Positions 24,301 to 36,233 of a DNA stretch of 64,000 nucleotides are shown one piece after another. The notes beneath the pieces were generated by a model, which saw only the letters and a program-made list of their open reading frames with translations, made no database searches and was not told the DNA's origin. Position numbers and translations under genes: made by a program. The stretch's first letter is position 1; every line of letters starts with the position of its first letter. Origin of the DNA: Fistulifera solaris (taxonomy: Eukaryota; Bacillariophyta; Bacillariophyceae; Naviculales; Stauroneidaceae); contig AP026149.1 in assembly GCA_030295235.1 (NCBI GenBank), positions 682,001 through 746,000 on the forward strand. The letters are read 5' to 3'.

Positions 24301-27300
24301 ATTTGAGATATTTAAGCCTTCCGATCGCAGACTGAAACCTTCATTGCTGCTTAAGTGAAGTCGAGATGAGATAATTCGCGAAAACGGTATCAAGTCATCA
24401 GTGGCAAGTAGCAGCGAAGCCGACATTACTGCCATACAAAAATGACTGTCTCGCCTCGTCGCAGAACCATCATCCATTACAAGGCCGCCATCGGACGACG
24501 TTAACCCTGTTACTAGATGGTATAAATCCTGAACCATTTTCTTGGTATATAAAAGCTCTAGTTCTCCTAGTCGGCAACAACTCAATGACTCTTGTGTTTC
24601 ACTTCCTTGGGTTTCATCCTTATCGGATTTCAGCACAGATAAGGGCGATCCACCTCTTCCAAAGGGGTTTTCCTTGTCAACTAGAAAATTCGTGAACACC
24701 AATCCAACACTGCCCCTAGAAGACAACGGCAACGACCGATTATTGTCGTCGTCATATTCGTTGAGCAAAGTAACACTTGGTGACAAGCGCACAAGATGTA
24801 CGCCTTCCCCATTCGAACAGAAAAAACTGGGAACAATAACTTGAACGTAGGAATCATAAAACAACTGAATCGTCGTGATTTTGAATCCATCTGCCAAATC
24901 CAACACATACTGCTGGGATGAGCGATCTCCTTCCTCGGGAACGAAGCTCAACATATCGAAATCATTTAGTGTCGAATCTGCGGCGTGACGGACCGCCGAT
25001 TCAGCACCAATTGCACTATCCGATGAAATGTCTAGGTCTTCACTGATTCTCGTTGTCTGTTCCAGAAAATGTTTTAATGCTGCATTTACAGCATGCCACG
25101 CCGTCTCAACCGGCATTCCAGTCCCTGTCAGGCACTCGACACAGATCTGCATAGCACTACTCAGGACTTCCTCGTGAGGAAAAGTTAGGTCGAACCAAGA
25201 AACCGATTCCAAAAATCGTTCAAGGTATCGTCGCCTAGCCACGTCGGGGTTCACTTTAGCAGTTCCTGATTTCCCACCACACAAGATAATCTGGAACCGT
25301 TGTACCGATACTTCAGCTGCCCCCTGAACAAACCGGCTTAAGACTTCCAATCGAGGGGGCTTTTTTCTAGCCTGTTTCGGTGGCAGCGGCCTCGGCAGAC
25401 TGGAAAGAAGAAGCATATGTCTTTCATCCGATAGGAGAAAACAGACGGGAGATATTTTCAGCAACACTTTAACTTTCGCTCGGTTGCCATCAAAGCAGCT
25501 ATACGCGTTAAGAGTGATTAAAGCCTCTGAATCGACTGGAGACTCCAACATTTTCCAAACTTTTCCTCCTTGCCGGGATACTATAAAATCAGCGCCACTC
25601 AAAGCGAATATCCATCTCTGACACCATGGAGAAGAGGAGGCGGCCAAATCTCCGTCCTCAATCATTTTTAAAGTCCGGGTATGAAATCTAGTTGATGGTA
25701 CACTACTATCAAGTTCCTCCAGCACTTGCCCTGCTTGTCGAATGTCATCTGTGCAGTCCTTTGGGATGGAGTTCCCGCTGTACAACTCAACCATATCCAA
25801 ACGGAAGGTGCCGTGTCCTAATATGACTTCAGTACCATAGATGCGAATGGAAGTGTGCACCCGACTCCAAGCAGAATGCGAGCTTTCCTTAAGTATATAC
25901 AACCGAACTTCTTCACGAGCAGAAGCTTTGAGTAGGGGAGGTGGAATAACATTTTGCCTTTTGCAAAGAATTCCGTCAATTGGTGGAGACTTTCAAATTG
26001 CGCGAAAACACGAATGGTGGCGGCATCCACCTGTAGTGTGGGAGCTACTCCGTTTCGGGGCAGCTCCACCGAAGAAAGCAATGCGTGCTGTTGCAAGTGA
26101 CTAGTTAATGATTCGGTGCCCATTACAAGCAACTCACTGTCCTGAGAACCGAATGCAACGATACGTGCAATGGAAAACACAATCTTGCCCGTGTCTCCAG
26201 ATACTACCGACAACTTAGCTTTGTGCAAGCGCGTGTGTAAGAGCACTTTCTCCGGACCTCCAAAAATGACATAATCCGAATCGTCAAAAGGATCGACCTC
26301 CTTACAAGAGGAATGAGAAACATGGTCCCAAAGCTCATCTTCAGTTAAAACGGACAATTCTGAAGTGATCTTCGACCCAACGGAACCATTTGAGGACCCA
26401 TGGCTTTGCGTACGAGGACCTTCTGCACCTGCGAGAAGTTCTTCTTCAATTACTGTCATTTCTATGCAGTCGACTTGCGCGTTGAATGACAGGAACAAAA
26501 GCAGGCTTTTTTCCACCGGCATAATGCTCGGTTCAAGTGTTCCACCGGTTGCAGATGTTTGTGCAGAGATGAAACTCATTTCTTCACCAGCTACACCTTT
26601 TTCTTCCAACAACGCCGAAAGCCTTCCGTTTTCTCGATATTCAAACAAGAAGTCATTAAAATCATTCCGTAAACGTATTCTTTCGCACTGCTCTTCGAGT
26701 CTTCCCAGTGGACCGGAGGTGTAGCGAACAGAAAGATGATCTTCGGCAGAAGATGTTGACATGTTAGATGCCATCGGCGGACGGTTGTACGATGAGATCT
26801 CACCGTCCTTCGCTCCAAGATCCAACAATGACGACGGCATCTTAGTTCCACCTCGTACATGTATCTTCCGGGCAATACGCCGATAGAGCAAAATCTGTTC
26901 GATACTCAATTCGTCCTCAATACGTAGCAATTCTTCTTCGTCACGGGCAAGTAAATGCTGCTTCAGCCGGGAATCGATGTATAACCGAACGTAATCCGAT
27001 CTTTTGTATTTTTGCCTGTCCCACAAGAAGCTCAAAAAGCGATCTTGAAACTGTTCACGCAATTGGCGTCGTTTTCGAACTTCTCTCAAAACGGCGGTAA
27101 TCACATAGATCCACCAGGATCGTACGACTAAATCGGTATCCTCCGCGACAATCGACTCATCTTCTTCCTCTTGTTGCTCTCTGCGTAATTTTGCACCTCG
27201 AATTGTTTCATTGGGCCGGCCATTTCGTCTACGGATTGTATTGATCATCAGTTTACCGAATAAGTGGTAGTGCCGAGTCGTGAACTTGAGCTGAAGCAAG

Positions 27301-28596
27301 CGGATTTTCAGATGACCCTCTAGTCGAGCATGATCCCCGGTAGCGCCGCTTGTTACATTCGCTTTGATCTCTTTCGGCTGTGCTAACGGAAGCGTGACAG
27401 TAACTTGCCGAGGCACAGTTTGTGGTTTGCTCCAAGTCGTCGAGCTGCGACGATACGACTGCGGCTTTGTGTCGGTAAGGAGGGACTGCTGTTGAGCAGA
27501 TAACTGATCTGTTGTGAGCGCGGCTGTCGAGGTCGACTGGGGTTCTATTATCTTTTCACGCTTTGCCCTTCTCTTTTTGGGACTGGAAGAATTCGATGAT
27601 TCTTCTTGTAACGAGTTTTCGGGGAGATGAAAAGGTGTGTCATCGTCATTTCTGGTAATTTCTCTTCTTTGCCGTTTCCCTGGTGGATAGGGATAAAACA
27701 AACCGAACGAGAAGTCCAGATCCAAAGGACACAATACATATTCTTGCGTCAAAACGACTCCTCGTGGATCACTCTCGTCACGCGGTGCTTCTTTTCGGAT
27801 GAAGAGTCCGCACCGAGAGACTTTGACGTGTTTGTTAACGTGTTCGCCTTGACCGGAGTCGTAATCCTGAGCTCGATCAAAAGGTTGTAATTTGCCAGAA
27901 TGTGCTACTGCTTCTTTTCCGTCTACTCTAAAAGAGTGGAGAAATACCCCGACCTCAACACCATCCTGAACAAGAACAATTTTTAAATTCATCAGTTGCA
28001 TTTGTAGGCCCGCGAAAAACCGCCAAAAAAAAATCATTGATAGCACTCGTAAGGCGTTTCGAAATCCAGGTCTTTTGCTGAAGCATCACCGGCTCTTCCG
28101 CTTGACTTTTCGCACTTTCTTCCTCATCTCGTTTCTTGACCGAGCGCAGCCACGGACCCAGTGGTCGTCCCTGCAATGCACGGCGTTCGGCTTCCAGTAA
28201 CCGCTTTTGTTTCTTGTCGCGACTAATACTATCCGTAGGATACTGACTTGAAAGATCGGGTTTGTCTTGTTGGTAGCCGAAATCATCTTGAGGTTTCACT
28301 TGAAGCACTAAAACAACATCTTGTAATTTGACGCGAACGTCGCTTTGTCCCCATACTAGCTGCTTCCAAGGTATTTGTAAATCCAGCAGTCCTATCGTTC
28401 CCGATACGAGCTGAAAGCTAATTGAAGAAGAAGGCAGCGTCAAGAATTGATCGACAGCACTGGCTTTTAAATGTACATCTTTCAAATTGAGATGCCCCGA
28501 CCAAATGCCTACTTGCAATTGATGCGCATCGAATTCAAGATACTGCGAGAGTAGTTCCGCTACTTTTTGACTCGGATTATAGAGATAAGACGCCAT
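12341..28596 (-). CDS. VPS13: VPS13-family bridge-like lipid transfer protein
   Basis: Giant gene of roughly 5,300 codons from ATG 28596. The Chorein_N domain (MASYLYNPSQKVAELLSQYL...) is followed by long VPS13 repeats, an SHR/VAB segment (CPFWVVNTTELPLRY near 19950), a PDZ-like module (VGDELLKIDGIPVTRQTFAE, about 18620-18780), a C2 domain (CNAYVEIKM, LSPTWDGQTFVFDV; about 17290-17690), a second C2-like region (about 16050-16480), and the VPS13 C-terminal region (NPTMLLSSVFAGFKDLF near 14860). A PH-like part and a coiled-coil tail follow. Introns: 20399-20489, 19445-19503, 15067-15121, and a doubtful 28-bp one at 20167-20194. About nine single-base frame slips interrupt it, mostly in mononucleotide runs (for example A9 at 28025-28033, plus strand); conserved sequence continues across each. 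Family role: bulk lipid flow at membrane contact sites. VPS13 proteins are usually about 3,000-4,500 aa, so this one is long. Confidence 0.9.
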
Positions 28597-29764
28597 GCTC
28601 TTGTTGTAACCTGTTTTTTGAGAACATGTAATATAATAATGATGAAAAGGAAAGATTTGATAGCAAGTTAATGGAAGGGAGTTGTGTCGCATGAATGATG
28701 ATGATGCGGAACGGAATGCAGGCGGAGGTTCGCAGGTCGCAGTTCGCACTCTTCGTCGACTTTCGCCCCTTGCATCGTTTTGAAACAACTTCGCGCGCGC
28801 CGACCCAGTAAGAGGGCAGACGCCTATGCAGAAGTGGTGCGACACAACTGCAGAAACAGAAAGGGATAGTCATTGACGTTATTCACACCTGATCAAAGAT
28901 GAGATTTATGAACATTTACACAAAAAAGAATTACATTTCTCAAGGCAAATCAGAATTCTCTAGTTTCTTTTTCTAAATTCGGGACTGGAGAGTCGTGGGG
29001 AAGGTCGACTATACGTTGGACTTTGGGGCTGTATACAGCAATTTCGCAAGACTAATCGGCCTAAACCATCGACAATGCAAATGCTGCTAAAGGTGAATTT
29101 ATGCAGTAGAGAACAATTAGATTTCCGAGTTAGGAGAATGAGCGGTGGTGGTATAATTGTCTGTCTCGGGTGAATACTGATTCATGACTGAAATTCAGTC
29201 GTGGCGAAAAAGGAGCCTACAGACTACACCTTGGGGATAAAGTGTTACGAAAGACAGCGATTTCGCAAGGTTCTTTGTTCCTTCGCTTAAATCACCTTCT
29301 CCGGCAAGCTCCGTTCTTCGAGGATGATTCTTCACTCTTCACAACCATCCACAAACCAAACTCACCTGAAAATTTACAATCACGTCTCCAATCATTGGAT
29401 GATTTTGGTTACCAATACGATTCGCAACAGTTTTCTTTGTAGGACGTTTGACGTCAGAACTTGCAACTTACGCTTGTACTTGTAGTAGTTGTGACCTGTG
29501 ACTCACATTCCGGAACGGAGAGGAACATCCGCGACGTTCGACGTTCGCAAATTCCGTTGCAAAATCACCACTCGCCTCCCAAGCAAAAAAAAAAAGGTGC
29601 ATCGCACATCGCACGTCGCACGGAATCTTTGACATCATCGTTCATTCGAGCTGGTAACACAGGGAAGCAGAATACACATTCTTGTTTCTCTCTCACAACT
29701 CTCACGAGCGGTTCACTTGTTGAGAAACAATTCTTTCCTCATATTCTGAAAGCATCCGGAAAAC
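28597..29764. other. Divergent intergenic region, VPS13/ABCG
   Basis: Upstream of both VPS13 (-) and the ABCG gene (+). Holds a palindrome at 29186-29200 (GACTGAA and TTCAGTC arms around one base) and a poly-A run of about 11 near 29585-29596 followed by CGCACATCGCACGTCGCAC direct repeats. A 66-codon frame at 29242-29442 has no ATG and is not called. Confidence 0.45.
29186..29200. repeat. Dispersed intergenic palindrome, copy
   Basis: GACTGAAATTCAGTC, 7-bp arms, flanked by CAT and GTGGCG. Confidence 0.7.
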
Positions 29765-31888
29765 ATGACGGAAGGGAAACAACTCCAGCACGCACAAAGC
29801 AGTGTCCTCGATGTGCATACCGATCCTTTCTCGCCTCGCGAGGGACGTACGCTCGTTTGGAAGAACATCAACATGACTCTGGTACGTTGTAGTGAAAGCC
29901 TTTTGATCGTCTGATTTTGACAAATAAAGTCTCATTGCACACACGCGCTGTATTCGCGATACACAGAAAGGTCAAAAAGACGAACCAGATCGTAAGCTAC
30001 TCGATGATGTTTGGGGTGAAGTGCCCGCGAAAGAAACCACCGCGATTATGGGTCCTTCCGGAGCCGGAAAGACCTCTCTTCTCAACATTCTAGCGGGGCG
30101 CAACAGTTCGCAAGGTCGTCTTCAAATTTCGGCCGACGTTCGATTGAACAATTACACCGTCGATCCAACGAACATAAACGTGCGCCAATTGATTGCTTTT
30201 GTGGCGCAAGATGATTCGCTTCAAGTCACTTCTACTCCACGGGAAGCCATTTACTTTTCGGCCAAGCTTCGTTTGCCACGTACCACGACCGAAAGTCAAT
30301 TACAGAAATTGACGGAAAAGATGATTGAAGAGCTGGGATTGACCAAATGCGCGGACACCTTGGTCGGCGGTGCTTTGATCAAGGGCATTTCGGGAGGAGA
30401 ACGAAAGCGAACCAGTGTCGGAGTAGAGTTGGTGACTCGACCCGCTCTGGTGTTCTTGGATGAACCGACGTCGGGATTGGACAGTTTCTCTGCTGTGCAA
30501 CTCTGTCAGGTGTTGAAGAAAGTGGCGAATGCGGGTTCCTCGGTACTTTTCACCATTCATCAGCCGTCTTCGGAGATCTTCAATTCCTTCGATCGCTTGA
30601 TTTTCATGAACAAAGGACGTGTATTCTACCAGGGAAGTGTGGCGGATGTTCCGGCGTACTTTGCGGAACGAGGCCGTCCGAGTCCACCGAACTTCAATCC
30701 TGCGGATTGGATCATGTCGGTGGCCCAATCCGTTCCTGTTGATCAGTTAGATGCCGATGGTTTCTTTCCCAAAGACGAACGCGAAATTGGCGAAGCATTC
30801 GAGGCAGAGGACGGAAAAGATGTTTTGGGAATGACCAATACACGACGAGGCATTCGCACCGACGATTCGAGACCCGATGATCGGTCGCCTGGTATCGCAA
30901 CTCAAATTAGTATGCTGTTCACAAGAGAGCTGGTGAATATCAAACGGGATGTGACGCCTCTGATTGCTCGATTTGGTTTGACGATATTTTTAGGCATTCT
31001 CGTCGGTATCATCTTCTTGGATGTCGGCCAAGAAAGTCGAGGTAAGGAGCATGCTGAAGTTTGACGTTCGTGTGTTATGTACGTGAGCACTTTACTTACT
31101 TCAAAAATCATTTGAATGGGCGACAGATAATTTTGGCAACGTACAGAGTCAGTTCGGTGCTGTGATTATGATCCTATTGATGAGTATGTTTGGTACCGCA
31201 CAGCCTGCACTTTTATCATTCCCTGAGGAGCGACCCGTGTTTCTGCGCGAATACAGCACCAATCATTATTCTGTCTTCTCGTATTTTGTTTCCAGATTAA
31301 CCATGGAAGCTGTCGTTACGGGTGGTCAAATAATGGTCAATCTTTTGATAACGTACTTCTTGATCGGCTTGCAAGGAAACTTCGGAATGTATTTCGTTAC
31401 GGTGTACGCACTGGCAATGGCCAGTACAGCGTTGGCAGTAGCACTGGGATGCTCGGTGGAAGATCCGAAATTGGCACAAGAAATGCTACCGATTCTCTTT
31501 GTACCGCAGATGCTGTTCGCCGGATTTTTCGTCCAGACGGAACTCATTCCAGAGGTAAGCCAGCAGATTGTGGCGGCTTGTGAACTGTTATTTTATTTTA
31601 AATCCTTACAATATATCATGATTCCTTCATCAGTTCTTGCGTTGGGCTCGTTATCTGTGCTCCCTGACGTACGCCATTCGCATCCTCTTGATCAATGAAT
31701 TCGAAGATTGCGCCAACGAGCAAGCAGCAAATGAAGATGAGCCAAACTACTGCCGCCAGGCGTTAGACAATGTTGATGCTGATGCCGACGAAACATGGTG
31801 GAACTGGTTAGTGCTTGTGGCGCTGTTTGTGGTTTTCCGAGTCATGGCTTTACGTGTTCTTCAATTGAAATCAACGAAATTCTATTAA
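29765..31888 (+). CDS. ABC transporter, ABCG (White/WBC) half-transporter
   Basis: Four exons (29765-29881, 29967-31041, 31127-31554, 31634-31888) with introns of 85, 85 and 79 bp, giving 624 aa with no frame break. The nucleotide-binding domain is N-terminal, the order typical of ABCG: Walker A GPSGAGKTSLL, Q-loop VAQDD, signature ISGGERKRTSVG, Walker B LVFLDEPTSGLDS and the switch His in IHQPSSEIF. The membrane domain follows in the C-terminal half, with RFGLTIFLGILVGIIFLDV, VIMILLMSMFGTAQ, ITYFLIGLQGNF and MLPILFVPQMLFAGFFV helices, and the ERPVFLREYSTNHYSVFSYF stretch typical of the family. A short Cys-containing loop (EDCANEQ...NYCRQ) precedes the last helix. Half-transporters dimerise to export lipids or other hydrophobic compounds; the substrate is not readable. 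Confidence 0.93.
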
Positions 31889-32331
31889 GACATTACCAAG
31901 CAAGGTCGGTCTTAACCATCGTGCTTCACTTCTTGATTGCTTTGCATTGTTAATGTAGCGAATGATAAAAGTAATTCTTTTCATCATCATCACGGTCTAG
32001 CTATAAGTGAAATGATATATTAATTGACTCGGGAAGCGACGATCCGCTTCCGCCTGTAATTGGAAACTCGTTGACAGTAATGAAGACCAAACTGATCAAT
32101 ACCTTTTTCATGTGCTGAAGAGAGTTCCCTCAACGGAGTTAATTTATAAACTAGCGTTAACGAACCTCTTTTGTCATGACTATTTTAGTCATGAGTCGTC
32201 AAAATTGCTCCGTTTCGAATGGCTTCAATTTTGTTCGCAGCGACGAAAGACACGCAACAAGAACCCTTCCTGTTAAAAACATTCAATGCATTCATAATTC
32301 ACAATTGTAGTCTTCTTACAGGAGAAAGCTT
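31889..32331. other. Intergenic region with palindrome
   Basis: Contains a palindrome at 32175-32193 (CATGACTA arm, TTT loop, TAGTCATG arm) followed by GAGTCGTC. No gene is seen. Confidence 0.45.
32175..32193. repeat. Dispersed intergenic palindrome, copy
   Basis: CATGACTATTTTAGTCATG, 8-bp arms with TTT loop, then GAGTCGTC. Confidence 0.7.
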
Positions 32332-33760
32332 ATGAAAAATATGACCGTAAATCCTAAGGATGAAGTTCTCAGCGACGACGCGTGGCAAGAATTGATGGGT
32401 TTTGATTTAATGATGAAAAAGGTTCGTCTTTTACCACGTTATCCGAACGTCTATTTTATCTCTCTTCCCTCATCATATACAAATCACTCAATTCATTTTA
32501 ATAGATCATTAAAGCGAGCTCCGAAAGTGAGGCTGTGAAACCAGCAGATGCTGTGCGAATTGATTTTGAGGCTCGCTACGCAGCTGACCGGACGGTCCTG
32601 GATGGTCCGCTTTGTCAAGAAGCAAAAGACTGGTTGATTGTGATCGGCGAAAAGGACGTTTTACCCGCTGTCGAAATGGGAGTACGATTCATGAGTGTCG
32701 GAGAAACAGCATTGGTGTGGAGTCATGCGAAATTTGCGCATGGGCCGGGACAACGCAAACACGGAGATTACGAATTGCCACCCAACTCGAACGTCTTGTA
32801 TCAAATCACCGTACGAGCCATTCTAAAACCATCCGCTACAACCGCTGATGAAATTGCGATTGCCCTATCGAAAAAGAATATCGGAAACGACATTTTTGCG
32901 AACGAATGGAATCCGTACGGCATTTCGCGGGCGAAACAACAATACAAACGGGCCGGAGAACTCATGGAGCATTTATTACAGACAGGCACTTGGGAGGACG
33001 ACGAAGACGATCGATTTCTACAGCAGAAAGCACGCGAAATCATGTTGGATTCATTCAACAACCTCGCTGCCTTGCATTTGCGCAACAAGGACTACAAGTT
33101 AGCCAAAGAAGCCTCTGTCAAAGTCCTCGAACGCGACCCGGAAAACTTTAAGGCTTTAATTCGTGCTGCCAAAGCAGCGTTGCTCGATCCGGCATCGGAA
33201 TTTGAGGAAGTGGAGGCCGCATTGGCGGCAGCTGCCTCACGGAGTGAACACGCGAGTGACCTTGATTTGCAAAAACTCAAAGAAGAATTTGTTCGACGAA
33301 AGAGAGCGTACAAAAAGAAATCGAAAGCCATGTTTTCGAATAAGAAGAAATTCGAATCGAGCATTCAAACGATTTCCGAGGAAGCGAAAGAAGAAGCAGA
33401 CGAGAGCAACAACGATGATGGAGAGGAAACGTTAGTCGACGGACGGTCTACGATCGATGGAGCACCATCATCATCGGTAGAGGAAGGAATGGTAGCTGCC
33501 GCACCGAGCCCACATCAACTAGTAGAAGTAACGATTGGATGGATTCGCGAAAATGGGATTGGAAAAACAAAGTACTACCGTATGCCTTTCAACTATTATT
33601 GACATGTGCCATGTACTGGTACTACACGGTTCTGAAGCAGCAGCAAGATGAGAAGATTGCTGCAGCGTTACAAGAGGTACAATTTACGCAACAATTATTG
33701 AATGACAATGAATTTGAGCTTTTGTTATCAGAACCAACCTTGACACAGAACGAATTGTAA
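32332..33760 (+). CDS. FKBP-like TPR protein with C-terminal TM anchor
   Basis: Two exons, 32332-32421 and 32505-33760, separated by an 83-bp intron; about 448 aa. The first part resembles an FKBP domain (VRIDFEARYAADRTVLDG, DVLPAVEMGVRFMSVGETALVW, ELPPNSNVLYQITV) though the proline-isomerase active-site aromatics look poorly kept. Tetratricopeptide repeats follow (FNNLAALHLRNKDYKLAKEA, VLERDPENFKALIRAAKAAL), then a basic and then acidic low-complexity stretch. The C-terminus is a tail anchor (PYAFQLLLTCAMYWYYTVL). Reaching it needs one extra base near 33537-33542 (a GG run); otherwise the frame stops at 33602. The order FKBP, TPR, tail anchor matches FKBP8-type proteins of mitochondria or ER, which act as Hsp90 co-chaperones. 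The molecular role here is inferred. Confidence 0.8.
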
Positions 33761-34311
33761 TTTATGATCATTTCTTAGAATGGACTATTGTGAATGCTGC
33801 TAAACGGATTAGTTATGTAAAGGAGCTGTAAAATTCAAGACCGCAAATGACGTTTCTAGCTCGTATAATCATTATTCGTGACTGGAATCCAGTCGTGACG
33901 ACATCCTGTCCACACTTTTGGCTATAGTCGATATAAAAAAGAACGATCTGGAAGCCCTTTCGGCGCAAACAATCGAAACGTGCCTTGCAAATGCTGATGA
34001 TCGGCACGATATCTGCATGTTTGGTTCTGGATACTTTGTATTCTGTCAAAAGAAGCTGCAAGACTAACGACCACGGACTTCGCGGAAAAATCGTGCATCT
34101 TCGATTTTCGATCGTCTGCGTCTTGCGTGCGTACGTACGGTCTAATTTCTCCGCTTTCTGCGCCAACCGCAAAAGAAAAGGCGACAGAATTTTTTGGTGT
34201 CGTCGTCTTTCCTTTCAAAAACAAAAAACCTACAATGATTGAGGAAACAATACGCTAAATTACGTTACAAAGATACTAAAGCAGTTAAAAGGAAGCAAGA
34301 AATTGATCAAC
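33761..34311. other. Intergenic region with palindrome
   Basis: Contains the best-formed palindrome of the dispersed family at 33880-33894 (GACTGGA and TCCAGTC arms around one base), flanked by CGT and GTGACGAC. No gene is supported. Confidence 0.45.
33880..33894. repeat. Dispersed intergenic palindrome, copy
   Basis: GACTGGAATCCAGTC, 7-bp arms, flanked by CGT and GTGACGAC. Confidence 0.75.
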
Positions 34312-34848
34312 ATGACGAGCCAGAAGAAACGGCCGCGCAATGAATTGACGAAGCTCATTCCCGACTATGTTGCTCCGATGGAACTGCAAACAATATCTTC
34401 GACTGCTCCGAAACCCCTCAAGTCTACATTGCCTCCTCCGACATGGATGACGTCTAAGCAAAAAGACTTTAAAACAGGAAAAATGACGACTCCAAAGTTG
34501 AATACAGCTGGCCCGGGCTGGTTTCATATGCGGCCGTCGGCATCGACTGCTGAGTTACAAGCCGATCTTCATTTGATTCGAAACCGTAATTACTTGGACC
34601 CCAAACACTTCTACAAGTCGTCCGATAAGTTTGGGACGTTTCTACAACGCGGTACTGTCATTGAAGGGGCATCTGAGTTCTATTCGTCGCGTTTGACAAA
34701 GAAGCAACGCAAGGAAACGTTGTTGCAAGAAGTGCTGGCCGATACCGAGACGGCGGGTTGGGCACAACAGAAATACAAAAAGATGCAACAGGAAAAGACC
34801 GCCATGGCGGAGAAACGACGATTCAAGAAACGAAAGGGACGTAAATAA
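34312..34848 (+). CDS. FCF2: rRNA-processing protein FCF2 (TdIF2-like)
   Basis: Single exon of 178 aa starting at the first ATG (34312); the frame upstream begins with TTG. The protein is almost entirely the Fcf2 domain: GPGWFHMRPSASTAELQADL, LIRNRNYLDPKHFYKSSD, FLQRGTVIEGASEFYSSRLT, KKQRKETLLQEVLADTE, and a very basic C-terminal helix (KRRFKKRKGRK) suited to nucleolar RNA binding. In yeast Fcf2 is an SSU-processome factor needed for early 18S pre-rRNA cleavage, and human DNTTIP2 carries the same domain at its C-terminus. This copy is short, close to the yeast form. No frame break. Confidence 0.92.
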   Translation: MTSQKKRPRNELTKLIPDYVAPMELQTISSTAPKPLKSTLPPPTWMTSKQKDFKTGKMTTPKLNTAGPGWFHMRPSASTAELQADLHLIRNRNYLDPKHFYKSSDKFGTFLQRGTVIEGASEFYSSRLTKKQRKETLLQEVLADTETAGWAQQKYKKMQQEKTAMAEKRRFKKRKGRK

Positions 34849-34969
34849 GCTACTATTGTACTTGAAGGGCTGCCGAATGAAGTACGTTATGTTTCACAAT
34901 CAATAAGGATAGAAAACAAATTGAAGGCTCATTTTCAAGCAGTCTTTCTCCCTACTTTTCCATCCATTG

Positions 34970-35827
34970 CTACATGAGCACAAAAGGTACCAACGCTACC
35001 AGGGGCAATCCATACGCCACAAGCAACATAGTATTATCGGCGGCAATGCCAAACAAACCCAAAAAGGCGGTGACCCAAGCGAGCATGAGAGTCAAGCGCG
35101 AAGCCGTTTTATGGGCAAAACGGATAGTTTTATTTTGTTTGTCCATTCCAAAGTCAGGATGAAGAAAAATCGATCCAGCGAGTCCTGTGAAGCATCAGTT
35201 TATCGATGAAAAAAGGTATCAGCGAAGATACATTGTATTACGGACGCGTCCTTAGGCACTTACCCAAACCAACACAGCTGATCACTACCCCTGTCCCGAC
35301 CATGGCATGCGGAGAGGATAAATGGAGGTATCCGTTATTTTCCTTGTTGCGGTAGATGCAGTAAATCCCTCCAAACGAGCAAAAAAGCGAAAGCCAGCCC
35401 AATATTCCGTGCGTCTAGTTCATCTAGGAAGTGAGGTAGAGAATACATCGCTCCTTAATGACAAACAATAAATCTTACCTTAGTATTCGCATATCCTCCC
35501 AATTTCTTGGTTACTGCTCCCAAACCGGCGAATCCCACCATACCACACGTCATAAGTAAGGGATGCCAACTGAAGAGACGCCATTCACCCGTGGGTTGCA
35601 AACCGGCTTGACGCCCCATAATTAGCGAATATGTAATCAATACAGTAACAAGTGTGTAATACTGTGCGGGAGAGGGTTTGGGGGGCTAAATTGAGGTTTA
35701 AAAGGATGCAACGAGAGCCCATTAAGAGGTGGACTGAGAGACGCATGCCTTCAATAAACAAAACCTTCATTTCATTGCTAACATCGTTACTTACGGAGTA
35801 TTTACCCCATGAACCTTGAGCTACCAT
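34970..35827 (-). CDS. Cytochrome b561-type transmembrane oxidoreductase
   Basis: Four exons (35827-35795, 35661-35479, 35414-35264, 35184-34970) with GT-AG introns of 133, 64 and 79 bp; 193 aa, all phases fit. The start is an ATG giving MVAQGSWGKYS. About five or six transmembrane helices carry the four conserved histidines expected to bind two b-haems: FSWHPLLM, THGILGW, LSSPHAMVG and FAHKTASR. Family members pass electrons across membranes, often from ascorbate to ferric iron or monodehydroascorbate. There is no DOMON domain, so it resembles the short CYB561D-type. It lies about 1 kb from an FTR1-like iron permease, which would suit ferric reduction, but no functional link is shown. The exon structure is inferred by eye from splice sites and continuity. 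Confidence 0.85.
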
Positions 35828-36233
35828 TACTTTGCTTATCTTACGAACTACTTGAAAACACTTCACAAACAGTTGATCCTATTTATTTGTCCATGTTGAT
35901 CGGAAAGGTATAAAAAAGATACGCTCCAACTCCAAGTCCCCGCACAAATTAAGGTTGAGGTGAAGGGAACATCATCACCACAAGAAAACTCCACAACAAC
36001 CAACAACAGCCTCACCTCTTACCAGGTACAACTACGACCGTACCGGTACTGCGTCAAAGTATAAAGTAAAACAGCACGCGACGATAATCACGATGATTTG
36101 GTGATGATTCACATTGATTTTTAGGATCGTCCTGCTCACAACACTTTCTTTATTACTCATTACCATTCTTTTATACTCTTCTTTCTCATTTGGAAGCACC
36201 ATACATACCCAATTGTTATTTCATTGCTTACAA
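35828..36233. other. Intergenic region
   Basis: Upstream of the b561 gene. Contains two GGTAC-type motifs (36021-36029 and 36038-36048). No gene is supported. Confidence 0.4.

Noticed and set aside
29242-29442. Plus-strand frame of 66 codons upstream of the ABCG gene
   Set aside because: GTG start, no internal ATG, no known domain; lies in a spacer with repeats.
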